From the NCBI GenBank assembly GCA_013152475.1, contig JAADGH010000195.1:40939-101890 (forward strand): 60,952 nucleotides of DNA, in the 5' to 3' direction. The notes below the pieces were generated by a model. It had not been told where the DNA came from and made no database searches. It saw nothing but the letters and a program-made list of their open reading frames with translations. Below, one piece after another: positions 1 to 8,166 of the stretch (position 1 is the first letter of the stretch; each line of letters starts with the position of its first letter). This stretch comes from Planctomycetota bacterium. Lineage in GTDB: Bacteria; Planctomycetota; Brocadiia; JAADGH01. Position numbers and translations under genes: made by a program.

Positions 1-1056
1 GCTCCGTTCGACGTTCTCTTGGTCTTCGAAATCACCGAGTTGAAGGTCCACCCCGGCAACCGGGGGGCGCTGTGGTATATGGTAACCATGAACCCCGCCG
101 AGGGGATCAACCCCGTCGAGATGGCGGCAAGCGTTGTCCTGGCCATGGAGGAGGAAGGCCGCAAGATCAAAGCCGAGAGCGACCATCCCCTCTTCCCGAC
201 GCGTCCCGTCCAGACCTGCCAGGGCATCTTGGGTCCGTTCGGCGAGCATCCCTCGGCCGTGAACGACCATATTGTTCTCAACATTCAGACCGATGTTTCC
301 GAAGCCGATCTCAAGGGCCTCGTCGACAAGGCGGTGGAGGCTTATTGCGGAGATTATGACGACAAGACAAAGGGGACCGATCCCCGCACGGGCCAGGTGC
401 TGGTCGAGCGGCATTATGACTTAAAAACCGATGGCGATATCCTGAGCCTCACCATCCACGGCAAGGCGGGGCACATGGGGGCGATTTTGGAGTGCGATGA
501 TGCAATCACGAAGATGGCCTACATCGTTCGGGACTTGGTCGCCCACCGGAGATCATCGGGCTGCAGGCTTGGCGTCGTCCTTGACGGCCACACCGGCCAG
601 GAACTCATCCTCGAGGGCGGGCAGGGCTTCGTGCCGACGCACGAGATCAGCGAGGTCATGGACCGGATGCGCTCGGCGGCGGAGCACGGCGCCCAGACCT
701 ACTGCGGCGAGATAGGTGCCGAGTTCCGGCCGGATTTCGTCAAGACAACCTATGACAAGCTCCACAACGCCGCCTTCGCCCGTGAGGTGGACACGCCCGC
801 CATGCAGACGGCCATCGACGCGTGCAAGAAAGTGGGTCTGTGGAAGAACGAACCCATCATCGGCTGGAATGTGAGCTGCGACGCGCGAATCTTTGCCACA
901 ACATTCCCGGATCGGGAGGTGTTGACCTTCGGCGTAGGTTCGCTTTCCGAGGCCCATGCGGCGGATGAGTTCGTCTCGCTCGACGAGATCATGAGCGCAG
1001 CCGAGATGGCCGCGGTGTATGCCCTGGAGCTCTGCGGCTGGACGCGGAATGAATAG
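1..1056 (+). CDS. M20-family metallopeptidase/deacylase, 5'-truncated by the window edge
   Basis: The frame is open from base 1, so the start and the N-terminal catalytic half lie outside the window; the TTG at 19 is internal. The visible 351 residues look like the second half of an M20/ArgE/DapE-type zinc amidohydrolase. A dimerisation-domain-like strand (LSLTIHGKAGHMGAI) occurs near the middle, and the C-terminal signature is VSCDARIFA, then FGVGSLSEAHAADEFVSLDE, whose AHxxDE histidine is normally a metal ligand. The substrate cannot be deduced from the visible part. The end overlaps the start of the next gene by 8 nt, so the two are probably translationally coupled. A different M20/M28-like subfamily is possible. 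Confidence 0.7.
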   Translation, partial: APFDVLLVFEITELKVHPGNRGALWYMVTMNPAEGINPVEMAASVVLAMEEEGRKIKAESDHPLFPTRPVQTCQGILGPFGEHPSAVNDHIVLNIQTDVSEADLKGLVDKAVEAYCGDYDDKTKGTDPRTGQVLVERHYDLKTDGDILSLTIHGKAGHMGAILECDDAITKMAYIVRDLVAHRRSSGCRLGVVLDGHTGQELILEGGQGFVPTHEISEVMDRMRSAAEHGAQTYCGEIGAEFRPDFVKTTYDKLHNAAFAREVDTPAMQTAIDACKKVGLWKNEPIIGWNVSCDARIFATTFPDREVLTFGVGSLSEAHAADEFVSLDEIMSAAEMAAVYALELCGWTRNE

Positions 1057-4000
1057 GACGTTGCCCCTCCTGATTGTGTTTTTTGCCGCGGCCGCAGGGC
1101 GATGCGCGGCCCAGGTTCGCTTCGACTTCGAAACGGGCGATCTTCAGGGATGGAAAGTTGTCGAGGGGAAGTTCCACAAGCTCGTCACCGATCGTGCGAC
1201 GTTTCACCACGGCAACACTCCTTACAACAAACAGGGCCAGTACTTCCTCAGCACGCTGGAAACCAAGAAAGACAGGCCCGACGACAGAATGACGGGTGTT
1301 GTGGAATCGCCGGTTTTCGTCTTGCGCGGTGGAGCGGCATCTTTTCTCGTGGGCGGGGGGAAGCACCCGACGACCTATGTGGCCCTCTGCGCCCTCGATG
1401 GAAAAGAGCTCCTTCGCGCGAGCGGGAGCAACGCGCAGAAAATGCGCAAGGTCACGTGGGACGTGAACCCTTTTGCCGGCAAGAAGGTTTTTCTCAAGCT
1501 GGTGGACCGTTACACCCGCGGCTGGGGCCATATCACCTTCGACGACTTCCAGGCCGACGGGGAGCTCGACCCCAAGGCGACGCTTGCCCGGGCCAACGCC
1601 CGAGAAAAGGAACGCCGCGAGCGGGCGCAGCGGGAGAAGCTCAAGGCGGTGCAAAGCGGCACAGCATCTCTACGCCTTGCCGTTCTCGATCTAATGGGCA
1701 CATTCAGGGATCGCTATCCTGAAGGGAAGCGGTTTCTGGCGAAACTGGACGCTCTCGAAAAAAAGGCAGGCAGCGCAGCGCCAGAGAAAACGGCGATGCT
1801 CTTCCACGAGTTGGAGACCCTGAAGCGGGACGCGACGGTGGCGAATCCGCTGGTCCGTGCGCACCCCATCCTCTTCGTTGTTCGTGAGCAGTACCGTCCC
1901 GATCATCACAACACGGCCACGCTCTTCCAGACGGGGGAGATCAACACGCAGAAGTTTCGCGGCGGCGGGGCGCTGAAGACCATCGACTTCGCCAAGGGTG
2001 GTGAGGTCAAGACGCTCCTCGATGTCCCCAAGGGCGTTGCGCGCGACCCGGAGCTTCACTTCGACGGGAAGAAGATCATCTTCTCCATGCGCAAGGGCAT
2101 CGAAGATGATTATCATATTTACGAAATCAACACTGATGGAACCGGGCTCAAGCAACTAACCGATGGCCCAGGCGTTTCGGATATTGACCCGCTCTACCTG
2201 CCCGACGGCCGGATCGCCTTCAGCTCCACCCGCGAGCCCAAGTACTGCATGTGCAACCGGCACATCATGTGCAACCTGTTCCGCATGAATCGGGATGGCT
2301 CATGTATCCATCAAATCGGTAAGAATACGTTGTTCGAGGGGCAGGGGTTTCTTCTGCCGGATGGACGCATTCTCTACAACCGCTGGGAATACGTGGACCG
2401 GAACTTCGGCGATGCCCAGGGCCTGTGGACCTGCAACCCCGACGGCACGAACCATGTCATCTACTGGGGCAACAACACAAAGTCGCCGGGCGCGGTCATC
2501 GACGCGCGCGCCATCCCGGGCACGCATCGAGTGATCTGCGTGTTTACATCGTGCCACGATCGTCCCTGGGGCGCGCTGGCCGTAGTGGACAATCGGCTCG
2601 GCATGGATGGCCGAGCGCCCGTGATCCGCACATGGCCGGCGGGGGCAATTGGCCTTGTCAAAGCGGGATGGGGGACCAGGGGGTACCAGTTTGACGTGTT
2701 CAAGAGAGTGCGTCCGAAGTACGAAGACCCATACCCGCTGAGTGAGAAATACTTCCTTTGCTCCCGCATGACGGGCAAGGGAGAGGAGACGGGAATCTAC
2801 CTCGTCGATGTCTTCGGCAATGAGACGCTGCTCCATGCCGTAGCCCCCGGTTGCTTCGACCCGATGCCCATTGCGCCTGGGCCGCGCCCCGCAGTGATTC
2901 CCGACCGAATCGACCTCGCCCGGAGAGAAGGCTACTTCTACGTTCACGACGTCTACATCGGCACGGGCATGGAGCGTGTCCAGCGTGACGCGGTCAAGCG
3001 CCTCCGGGTGGTCGAGGCGCCGGAGAAGCGGTTCTGGACGCGGCCGGGGTGGCAGGGCCAAGGGCAGGAAGCGCCGGCGATGAATTGGGATGACTTCGGC
3101 AACAAGCGAATCCTCGGTAGTGTCCCGATCGAGCCGGATGGGTCGGCTTACCTTGCTCTCCCCGCCGACAAATTCGTTTTTTTTCAATTGCTCGACGAAG
3201 ATGGTATGATGATCCAGACCATGCGGAGCGGTACGATGGTCCGGCCCGGCGAGACGACGGGATGTATCGGCTGTCACGAGAGCCGCCTGTCTACGATCCC
3301 CAATCGGCAGAAGTCCGCCTTCGCCAAAGCACCCCGCAGGCTGAGGCCGTGGTATGGCCGGCCCAGGAAGTTCAACTACATGGCCGAGGTGCAGCCCGTC
3401 TTCGACAAATACTGCATCCGCTGCCATGACTACGGGAAACCGGGCGCGAAGAAACTGATCCTTGCCGGTGACCGTACGCTGGCGTTCAACGTGTCCTACA
3501 ACGAGTTGTGGCGGAAGGAGATCATCAATGCCATCGGGGCGGGACCGGCCGATATCCTGCCGCCGTACACGTGGGGCTCCCGCACCAGCAAGCTGGTGCA
3601 AGTCCTTCGGAAGGGGCACAATGATGTGAAGTTGAGTAAGGAGGACATGGATCGGATCGTGACCTGGATCGATCTGAATGCGCCGTTTTATCCCTTCTAT
3701 GCCAGTGCCTATCCGGGCAACCTGTTCGGCCGGTCGCCTCTGACGAATCAGCAGCTCAGTCGCCTGGGGAAATTGACGGGTGTTGACTTTTTGAAGCGGA
3801 ACAAAAAGTCCTATCAGACCACCGAGGTCCAGGTGAACTTCACCCGTCCCGAGTTGAGCCTGTGCCTCGCCAGGCTCAAGGACACAAGCAACCCGACGTA
3901 TAAGGAGGCCCTGTCCATCATCCGTGCGGGGAAGGACCAGCTTGCCAAGCGCCCGCGCGTGGACATGCCCGGCGCGGGGCTTGTAGGCCTGGACCGGGAC

Positions 4001-4072
4001 CGGCAGGCGAAGTACGATCGGCTTGCCGAGGCGGAAGCACAGGCGCGAAAGAAGATCATTTCGCAAAAATGA
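1049..4072 (+). CDS. Exported HzsA-related multidomain c-type cytochrome (TolB-like plus two CXXCH)
   Basis: The product is 1007 residues. I chose the ATG at 1049 because it begins a signal peptide (MNRTLPLLIVFFAAAAGRCA) and overlaps the upstream stop. Visible order: a jelly-roll-like module (about 22-170; FDFETGDLQGW...GWGHITFDDF), a charged helical stretch (about 175-215), TolB/WD-like propeller strands (about 330-420; DGTGLKQLTDG, LPDGRIAFSSTREP), a middle region resembling the hydrazine synthase alpha domain (about 530-600), and two haem c motifs, CIGCH (about 739-743) and CIRCH (about 789-793). A PSD1-like tail follows. Planctomycetes often carry such 'HzsA-related' proteins without the rest of an anammox pathway. 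No HzsB/C gene is nearby, so hydrazine synthesis is not implied. Likely periplasmic and redox-active; substrate unknown. Confidence 0.8.
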   Translation: MNRTLPLLIVFFAAAAGRCAAQVRFDFETGDLQGWKVVEGKFHKLVTDRATFHHGNTPYNKQGQYFLSTLETKKDRPDDRMTGVVESPVFVLRGGAASFLVGGGKHPTTYVALCALDGKELLRASGSNAQKMRKVTWDVNPFAGKKVFLKLVDRYTRGWGHITFDDFQADGELDPKATLARANAREKERRERAQREKLKAVQSGTASLRLAVLDLMGTFRDRYPEGKRFLAKLDALEKKAGSAAPEKTAMLFHELETLKRDATVANPLVRAHPILFVVREQYRPDHHNTATLFQTGEINTQKFRGGGALKTIDFAKGGEVKTLLDVPKGVARDPELHFDGKKIIFSMRKGIEDDYHIYEINTDGTGLKQLTDGPGVSDIDPLYLPDGRIAFSSTREPKYCMCNRHIMCNLFRMNRDGSCIHQIGKNTLFEGQGFLLPDGRILYNRWEYVDRNFGDAQGLWTCNPDGTNHVIYWGNNTKSPGAVIDARAIPGTHRVICVFTSCHDRPWGALAVVDNRLGMDGRAPVIRTWPAGAIGLVKAGWGTRGYQFDVFKRVRPKYEDPYPLSEKYFLCSRMTGKGEETGIYLVDVFGNETLLHAVAPGCFDPMPIAPGPRPAVIPDRIDLARREGYFYVHDVYIGTGMERVQRDAVKRLRVVEAPEKRFWTRPGWQGQGQEAPAMNWDDFGNKRILGSVPIEPDGSAYLALPADKFVFFQLLDEDGMMIQTMRSGTMVRPGETTGCIGCHESRLSTIPNRQKSAFAKAPRRLRPWYGRPRKFNYMAEVQPVFDKYCIRCHDYGKPGAKKLILAGDRTLAFNVSYNELWRKEIINAIGAGPADILPPYTWGSRTSKLVQVLRKGHNDVKLSKEDMDRIVTWIDLNAPFYPFYASAYPGNLFGRSPLTNQQLSRLGKLTGVDFLKRNKKSYQTTEVQVNFTRPELSLCLARLKDTSNPTYKEALSIIRAGKDQLAKRPRVDMPGAGLVGLDRDRQAKYDRLAEAEAQARKKIISQK

Positions 4073-4080
4073 ATACATAA

Positions 4081-4111
4081 AAACGGCCCTGGACGTCTGC
4101 CAGGGCCGTTT
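4081..4111. terminator. Bidirectional intrinsic terminator
   Basis: A perfect 12-bp inverted repeat (AAACGGCCCTGG at 4081-4092, its complement at 4100-4111) encloses a 7-nt loop. There are A-rich bases on the left and CGTTTTT on the right. It lies between the convergent ends of the cytochrome gene (4072) and the solenoid gene (4131), so it can serve both transcripts. Confidence 0.85.
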
Positions 4112-4130
4112 CGTTTTTCCGAACCGTCCT

Positions 4131-6515
4131 TCAGGACACGACCGCCGTGATACCGTTGGCATCGAGGTGACCGCCCGTCAGCGCGCCGGTCGAATCGGTG
4201 AAGTCCCGGGCGGCGGTGAACGGCGGGTTTGGGACGCCCACCTGCGCTGTGGTACCGCTTGTGCGAATGGGGTTGACCACCGTGCCGTACACCTGGATCA
4301 AACCATTCACCACACCATTCACATTGATGGGGCCCACATATGGAGCAAAGGCCGGGGACCCGATTGTGATGGTGGACACGCCCCCGCCCGGTCCGTCCAC
4401 GTCACCCCGTATCCCCAACGCGGTAAGATTGCCGCCGACGAGGAAGCGGCTATCGCCCTGCATTCCGGTTGCCGCGCTGCCGAAGGTCGTACGTCCGCAA
4501 TTGCCGGCGACGTCGATCAAGAGCGTCCCCGGGCCGTTGCCGTTCAATCCTCCACTGACAATCAGCCTTCCGAGGTCCCCGCCGACGGTCAGGGAGGAGT
4601 CGCCCACCATCGCGCCGCTGATGGCGGCTCCGCCAACCGCCCCACCCACCTGGATCAGCGCATCGTCCGTCATGTCTCCGCCGATGGAGATGTTGTCGGA
4701 CGTGCCGCCGATCTGGAGGCTGCACCCGAATCCCATGCTGCCGGAGACGAAGACTCGAACGCCGTTCCCTGTGATGTTCAGGTCCGAGTCATTCGTCAGG
4801 TTGCCATGGAGGTTCGTCAGGTTCACGTTGCCGATGATGTTGATGTCGGCATTGATCATGGTGCCGGTCACACGGAGGGTCCCAACGGAGCCCGTGTGGT
4901 TGACGGTTGTGTTGTTGATGTCCACCGCAAAGAAATAGAGGTCGGTGGAACCGAATATATCGATCGTATTGGTGTCTGCGTTTCCTTGCACGCGAAAGAC
5001 ACCCGCCCCGCCGTCGATGTCGATATCGGAGTTCGTCAGATCGCCCTTGAACAGCACCTGGTCCATCGCGCCGTCGCAGTCGAGCCGCACATTGTCCGCT
5101 GCGCCGCCGATGGCGAGTCGATGGGTGTAAGAATCGAAGTCAAACGTTACGAAGGATGCGTCGCCTCGAATCTGCACCGCGTCGGTTTCCGCGCCGCAGG
5201 ATATGGTTATCCCTCCGGCGGGGTTGCCCACCACGTCTCCAAATATGGCGATGCCTCGGCTGGTTTGGTCGGAGGTGATCCTCGCATCGTCGCGGACGTC
5301 GCCGCGAATGGTGAGGGACTTGAGTTGGTCAAAGTTGACCCGTGCCGTATCCTGCACGCTTCCCCCAATGACGACGGCTGCGACAGTATCATCACTTCCA
5401 TTGCCAACCCGCGAAGTATTCGACACGTTTCCGCCGACATAAATCCGGCCTATGTTCACGTCGCTGGTGTCGATTGCCGAGTTGTCGATCATGTTTCCCA
5501 TGACCACAATGCTCTGCAACTGGCGGCTGGCGTCATTGAGCGTCAGCCTCGAATCGTCCATGTTCCCGGCCACGTAGAAGCGACCGAGAGCGCCATCGGT
5601 CACGGACACCGTCGAGCCGCCAGAGACGGCCTCATCCAGATTGCCCATGATCTTGATGGAGGGGCAGGAGGTCGACCGAAGGGTGACATTCGAGCCGGAG
5701 ACGCTCCCCCTCACGAGCATTGCTCCGAGGCGGCCGGATGTCGCCGTGATGGTGCTGTCCACCATGCCCATGGGACCAATCGTGATCCCGCCGGCGCCGT
5801 TGTTGATGTCCATCGTGCTATCGGTCATGCCGCCGCGAATCTGGACGTAGCCCAGATGGTTCTCGGCGTTGATGTTCACGTTGAGCATCTGGCCGACGCG
5901 GAGGCCGGCCCAAGCTCCATTCACGTCGATATCGATTGTTGCTGGATTCCCATCGCCGACAAGGACGTTGTCCACCCGCAAGACTCCCATGTCTTGATTG
6001 GCGTCGATGGGACTGGCAAGCCATGGACCGCGGCAGGTAACGTTGCCCAGGTTCTGCTGTATGGTCAGAGAACCTCCGATGAATGCGCCCCGGATGTCCA
6101 GGCTCCCGAGCTCGCCGGTCAGCGTGATGTTTGTGCCCTGCACCACACCCATCTGCGGGTTGAAGAGGATGCGACCGAAGGGATTGGCGCCGGGTCCGGC
6201 GCTTGTGATATCGCCTCCAACAATGTCATCGTTGCCGAGGCCGGGGTTGGTGTCCTTGATGACGAGCTTCGAGCTTGCGCTGGACCCGAAGATTTGGATC
6301 GTGGCGATGTCGGTGGTGTTCGGATCGGCAGCGCCTGCGTCCAACACCTCGGCCCATCCCGGGCCGGAGTAGGTCAGTGTGACCGCGTCGCCGTTCCCGT
6401 CCTCAAACGAGAACGGCTGCCCGGTCATGACCAGAGCGGGGGCAATGCGGTGTTCCAGCTCCTCAAGACACAGCGCGACGAATTTCCGACGGCCAAGCTC
6501 CCGGCGGACCTTCAT
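4131..6515 (-). CDS. Exported repetitive beta-solenoid-like protein with planctomycete N-terminal LExLExRxxPA motif
   Basis: The product is 794 residues. ATG 6515 has a GGGAG Shine-Dalgarno site about 8 nt upstream. The N-terminus (MKVRRELGRR...CLEELEHRIAPALV) carries the short acidic/aliphatic motif seen at the start of many exported planctomycete proteins. From about residue 60 to 760 the chain is an irregular repeat of 20-25 residues rich in G, N, D, V and I (patterns such as 'xLxVxGNMxxxSxI' and 'IxIxGxVxxTAxV'), as expected of a beta-helix or solenoid. No catalytic motif is visible. It may be a surface adhesin, sheath or S-layer-like protein. The gene stands alone, convergent with the cytochrome gene and sharing its terminator. 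A 942-residue frame on the opposite strand is treated as its shadow. Confidence 0.75.
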   Translation of the reverse strand: MKVRRELGRRKFVALCLEELEHRIAPALVMTGQPFSFEDGNGDAVTLTYSGPGWAEVLDAGAADPNTTDIATIQIFGSSASSKLVIKDTNPGLGNDDIVGGDITSAGPGANPFGRILFNPQMGVVQGTNITLTGELGSLDIRGAFIGGSLTIQQNLGNVTCRGPWLASPIDANQDMGVLRVDNVLVGDGNPATIDIDVNGAWAGLRVGQMLNVNINAENHLGYVQIRGGMTDSTMDINNGAGGITIGPMGMVDSTITATSGRLGAMLVRGSVSGSNVTLRSTSCPSIKIMGNLDEAVSGGSTVSVTDGALGRFYVAGNMDDSRLTLNDASRQLQSIVVMGNMIDNSAIDTSDVNIGRIYVGGNVSNTSRVGNGSDDTVAAVVIGGSVQDTARVNFDQLKSLTIRGDVRDDARITSDQTSRGIAIFGDVVGNPAGGITISCGAETDAVQIRGDASFVTFDFDSYTHRLAIGGAADNVRLDCDGAMDQVLFKGDLTNSDIDIDGGAGVFRVQGNADTNTIDIFGSTDLYFFAVDINNTTVNHTGSVGTLRVTGTMINADINIIGNVNLTNLHGNLTNDSDLNITGNGVRVFVSGSMGFGCSLQIGGTSDNISIGGDMTDDALIQVGGAVGGAAISGAMVGDSSLTVGGDLGRLIVSGGLNGNGPGTLLIDVAGNCGRTTFGSAATGMQGDSRFLVGGNLTALGIRGDVDGPGGGVSTITIGSPAFAPYVGPINVNGVVNGLIQVYGTVVNPIRTSGTTAQVGVPNPPFTAARDFTDSTGALTGGHLDANGITAVVS

Positions 6516-6639
6516 AATGGTTCTCCCTCAGCGAGAATGTTGGGTGAGCAAACAATACTGGGATTGGTGAATGTACAGAATACTGACGGTGTGGGTGGAT
6601 TGTCAAGAAAAATGTATCGGTTGGGTGTCAGTATCTCTA

Positions 6640-7980
6640 TTACCCCACCGGCCAAATGTTCGACGGCTGCTTGGGGAAAAGTGTGTTTAGCAGGACATGG
6701 GCTACGTCACCGCTGGCCCCGCAATCGGGAAAGGCGTAGGTCAACTCCTCGAGCGTTCTGTACCCGAAAAGGAGCTGGAGGAATGTCAGGCCAGGGAACC
6801 AGGCGTTGCCTCGTTCGCCCCGATAGGGTGTCAAGGATTCGGCCTTCGTGAGCCGACCGTTTCTGAATCGCATCCGCAGACCGCTTCGGAAGAAGCCGAT
6901 CTTGAATTCGCCGGTGTATCCTGCAAGCGCCGAATCCGCCAACCGCTGCTCCAACGCCGGGGAGATATGCCGCAGGAAATCCGGCAGATCAGGGACGCGC
7001 ACGTACCAGGCGTAGGGTTTGCGCGTCTCCTTCAGCCGGTCGGCAATGACGGCGTAAACCGGGTGCTCCGAGCCAAGCATAAACACGAGTTTGTTGAAGT
7101 CTTTCTTGTCTCGCTTCGCGAAGGTCTCGCCGGTTTTCTTGAGATAGCGCAGTACACTCGGCGTGACCGCAAGCCACGAGACCCCGGGCCTCAGTTCATA
7201 TTGCCCTGCGCCCATTGCATCGCCGCACAGCCTGCGCTCATGGGCCAGGAACCCGACTCGCTTCCCCTTCGCGGTTTCAATCACACAGATATTCCGATAC
7301 TGGTAGCTCTTTCGGTTGCGGCCCTTCAGCTCGTAGCGCCACAGGGTCCGATTGCGGACATCGGAAAGGAGATATCGACTGTTTCCCTCCTTGTAGAGCC
7401 TGGTGAGGAAGGGAAGATCGGCTTCCCTGGCGGCACGCACCCGATAGGGATCTTTTTGCCCCTTTTTCAGCAAGGGTATCTGCGACTTGTCTCCCATCCT
7501 TCCGCCGCCGCGGGTCACCGCCATTTCGTAGCCGAACTGGCGATAGAAGTAGGGGATGCCCGTGATCGCGGTCATCTTGTGGCCTCGCTGCGCGCTCCAT
7601 TCGTGGACTACCTCGAACTGCGTCCGGATGAGACCCCGGCCGCGGTAGTCTGGGTGCGTGCTGACGACCTCGGGTCGCCCCACCTTGAATTCGATTCCGG
7701 CGTAGGACCAGGTCTGCGGGATCAGGTTGAGCGATGACACAACCTTCCCGGTTTTCGTGTCCTCGACGATCGTGAAGTCGTTCTGCCTGAACGTGGGGTG
7801 GGGGCGCGTCATGAGGTCCCTTATCCAGAACCGGACCCCTATCCCATCACCGCCCCCGTCGAGCGTGCTGGAGTTATGCTCCTCCAGGGCCTTGGTATCC
7901 CGTGGTGTGGATCGCCTCAGGATCAGGCCATCGCCCAAATCTCTCAGTATTGCTTGTTTGGCCGGGTTTCCGTGGTTCAC
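6640..7980 (-). CDS. GNAT-family N-acetyltransferase, Eis-like
   Basis: The product is 446 residues. It starts at GTG 7980 (NHGNPAKQAIL...) with an AGGAA site about 8 nt upstream. Residues about 15-150 form a GNAT domain with the acetyl-CoA loop VSTHPDYRGRGLIRTQF and a following ITGIPYFYRQFGYE strand typical of this fold. The length and a second, weaker domain fit the multi-domain Eis/'enhanced intracellular survival' acetyltransferase group, whose C-terminal third is a sterol-carrier-like domain; here the C-terminal part (IGFFRSGLRMRFRNGRLTKAESL) fits that only loosely. The acceptor substrate is unknown. Predicted cytoplasmic, with no signal peptide. It is divergent from the PQQ gene at 8167. 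Confidence 0.75.
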   Translation of the reverse strand: MNHGNPAKQAILRDLGDGLILRRSTPRDTKALEEHNSSTLDGGGDGIGVRFWIRDLMTRPHPTFRQNDFTIVEDTKTGKVVSSLNLIPQTWSYAGIEFKVGRPEVVSTHPDYRGRGLIRTQFEVVHEWSAQRGHKMTAITGIPYFYRQFGYEMAVTRGGGRMGDKSQIPLLKKGQKDPYRVRAAREADLPFLTRLYKEGNSRYLLSDVRNRTLWRYELKGRNRKSYQYRNICVIETAKGKRVGFLAHERRLCGDAMGAGQYELRPGVSWLAVTPSVLRYLKKTGETFAKRDKKDFNKLVFMLGSEHPVYAVIADRLKETRKPYAWYVRVPDLPDFLRHISPALEQRLADSALAGYTGEFKIGFFRSGLRMRFRNGRLTKAESLTPYRGERGNAWFPGLTFLQLLFGYRTLEELTYAFPDCGASGDVAHVLLNTLFPKQPSNIWPVG

Positions 7981-7992
7981 TGTACGGTTCCT

Positions 7993-8018
7993 GAATAAGT
8001 GGCTCGAATAAGTGGCTC
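7993..8018. repeat. Perfect 13-bp tandem duplication in a divergent intergenic region
   Basis: GAATAAGTGGCTC occurs twice head to tail (7993-8005 and 8006-8018) just upstream of the acetyltransferase start. It could be a tandem operator or simply a small duplication; nothing else distinguishes these options. Confidence 0.6.
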
Positions 8019-8090
8019 AGCAAGTATAGCGAGCCGATGAAGAAAGTCAAGTCGCAAAAACGAAAACCACACGGCCCTTCTCCAAAATGG

Positions 8091-8119
8091 ATGACAAATG
8101 TAACCTGTTCTGGTAAGAT
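8091..8119 (+). promoter_or_regulatory. Sigma70-like promoter for the PQQ gene at 8167
   Basis: ATGACA (8091-8096), a 17-nt spacer and TAAGAT (8114-8119). The predicted start of transcription is near 8126, giving a leader of about 40 nt that contains the GGAGG ribosome site at 8152-8156. Confidence 0.45.
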
Positions 8120-8166
8120 TACACGGAGCAGTGCAGCATGCAGCTTCAAACGGAGGACCCCTGCGA

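Noticed and set aside
1049..4072. Hydrazine synthase subunit of an anammox pathway
   Set aside because: Domain resemblance is partial, and no HzsB, HzsC or hydrazine dehydrogenase genes are in the window; such proteins are widespread outside anammox bacteria.
2300..4162. 620-residue minus-strand frame under the cytochrome gene
   Set aside because: Antisense to CXXCH haem motifs and the HzsA-like region; the frame includes the terminator and has no ribosome site or domain.
4023..6851. 942-residue plus-strand open frame opposite the solenoid gene
   Set aside because: It is antisense to a gene with a ribosome site, a recognised leader motif and regular repeats; the frame opens inside the end of the cytochrome gene and the translation (VDVDIGVRQ... 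patterns) shows no protein-like features of its own. Long antisense frames arise easily in GC-rich coding DNA.
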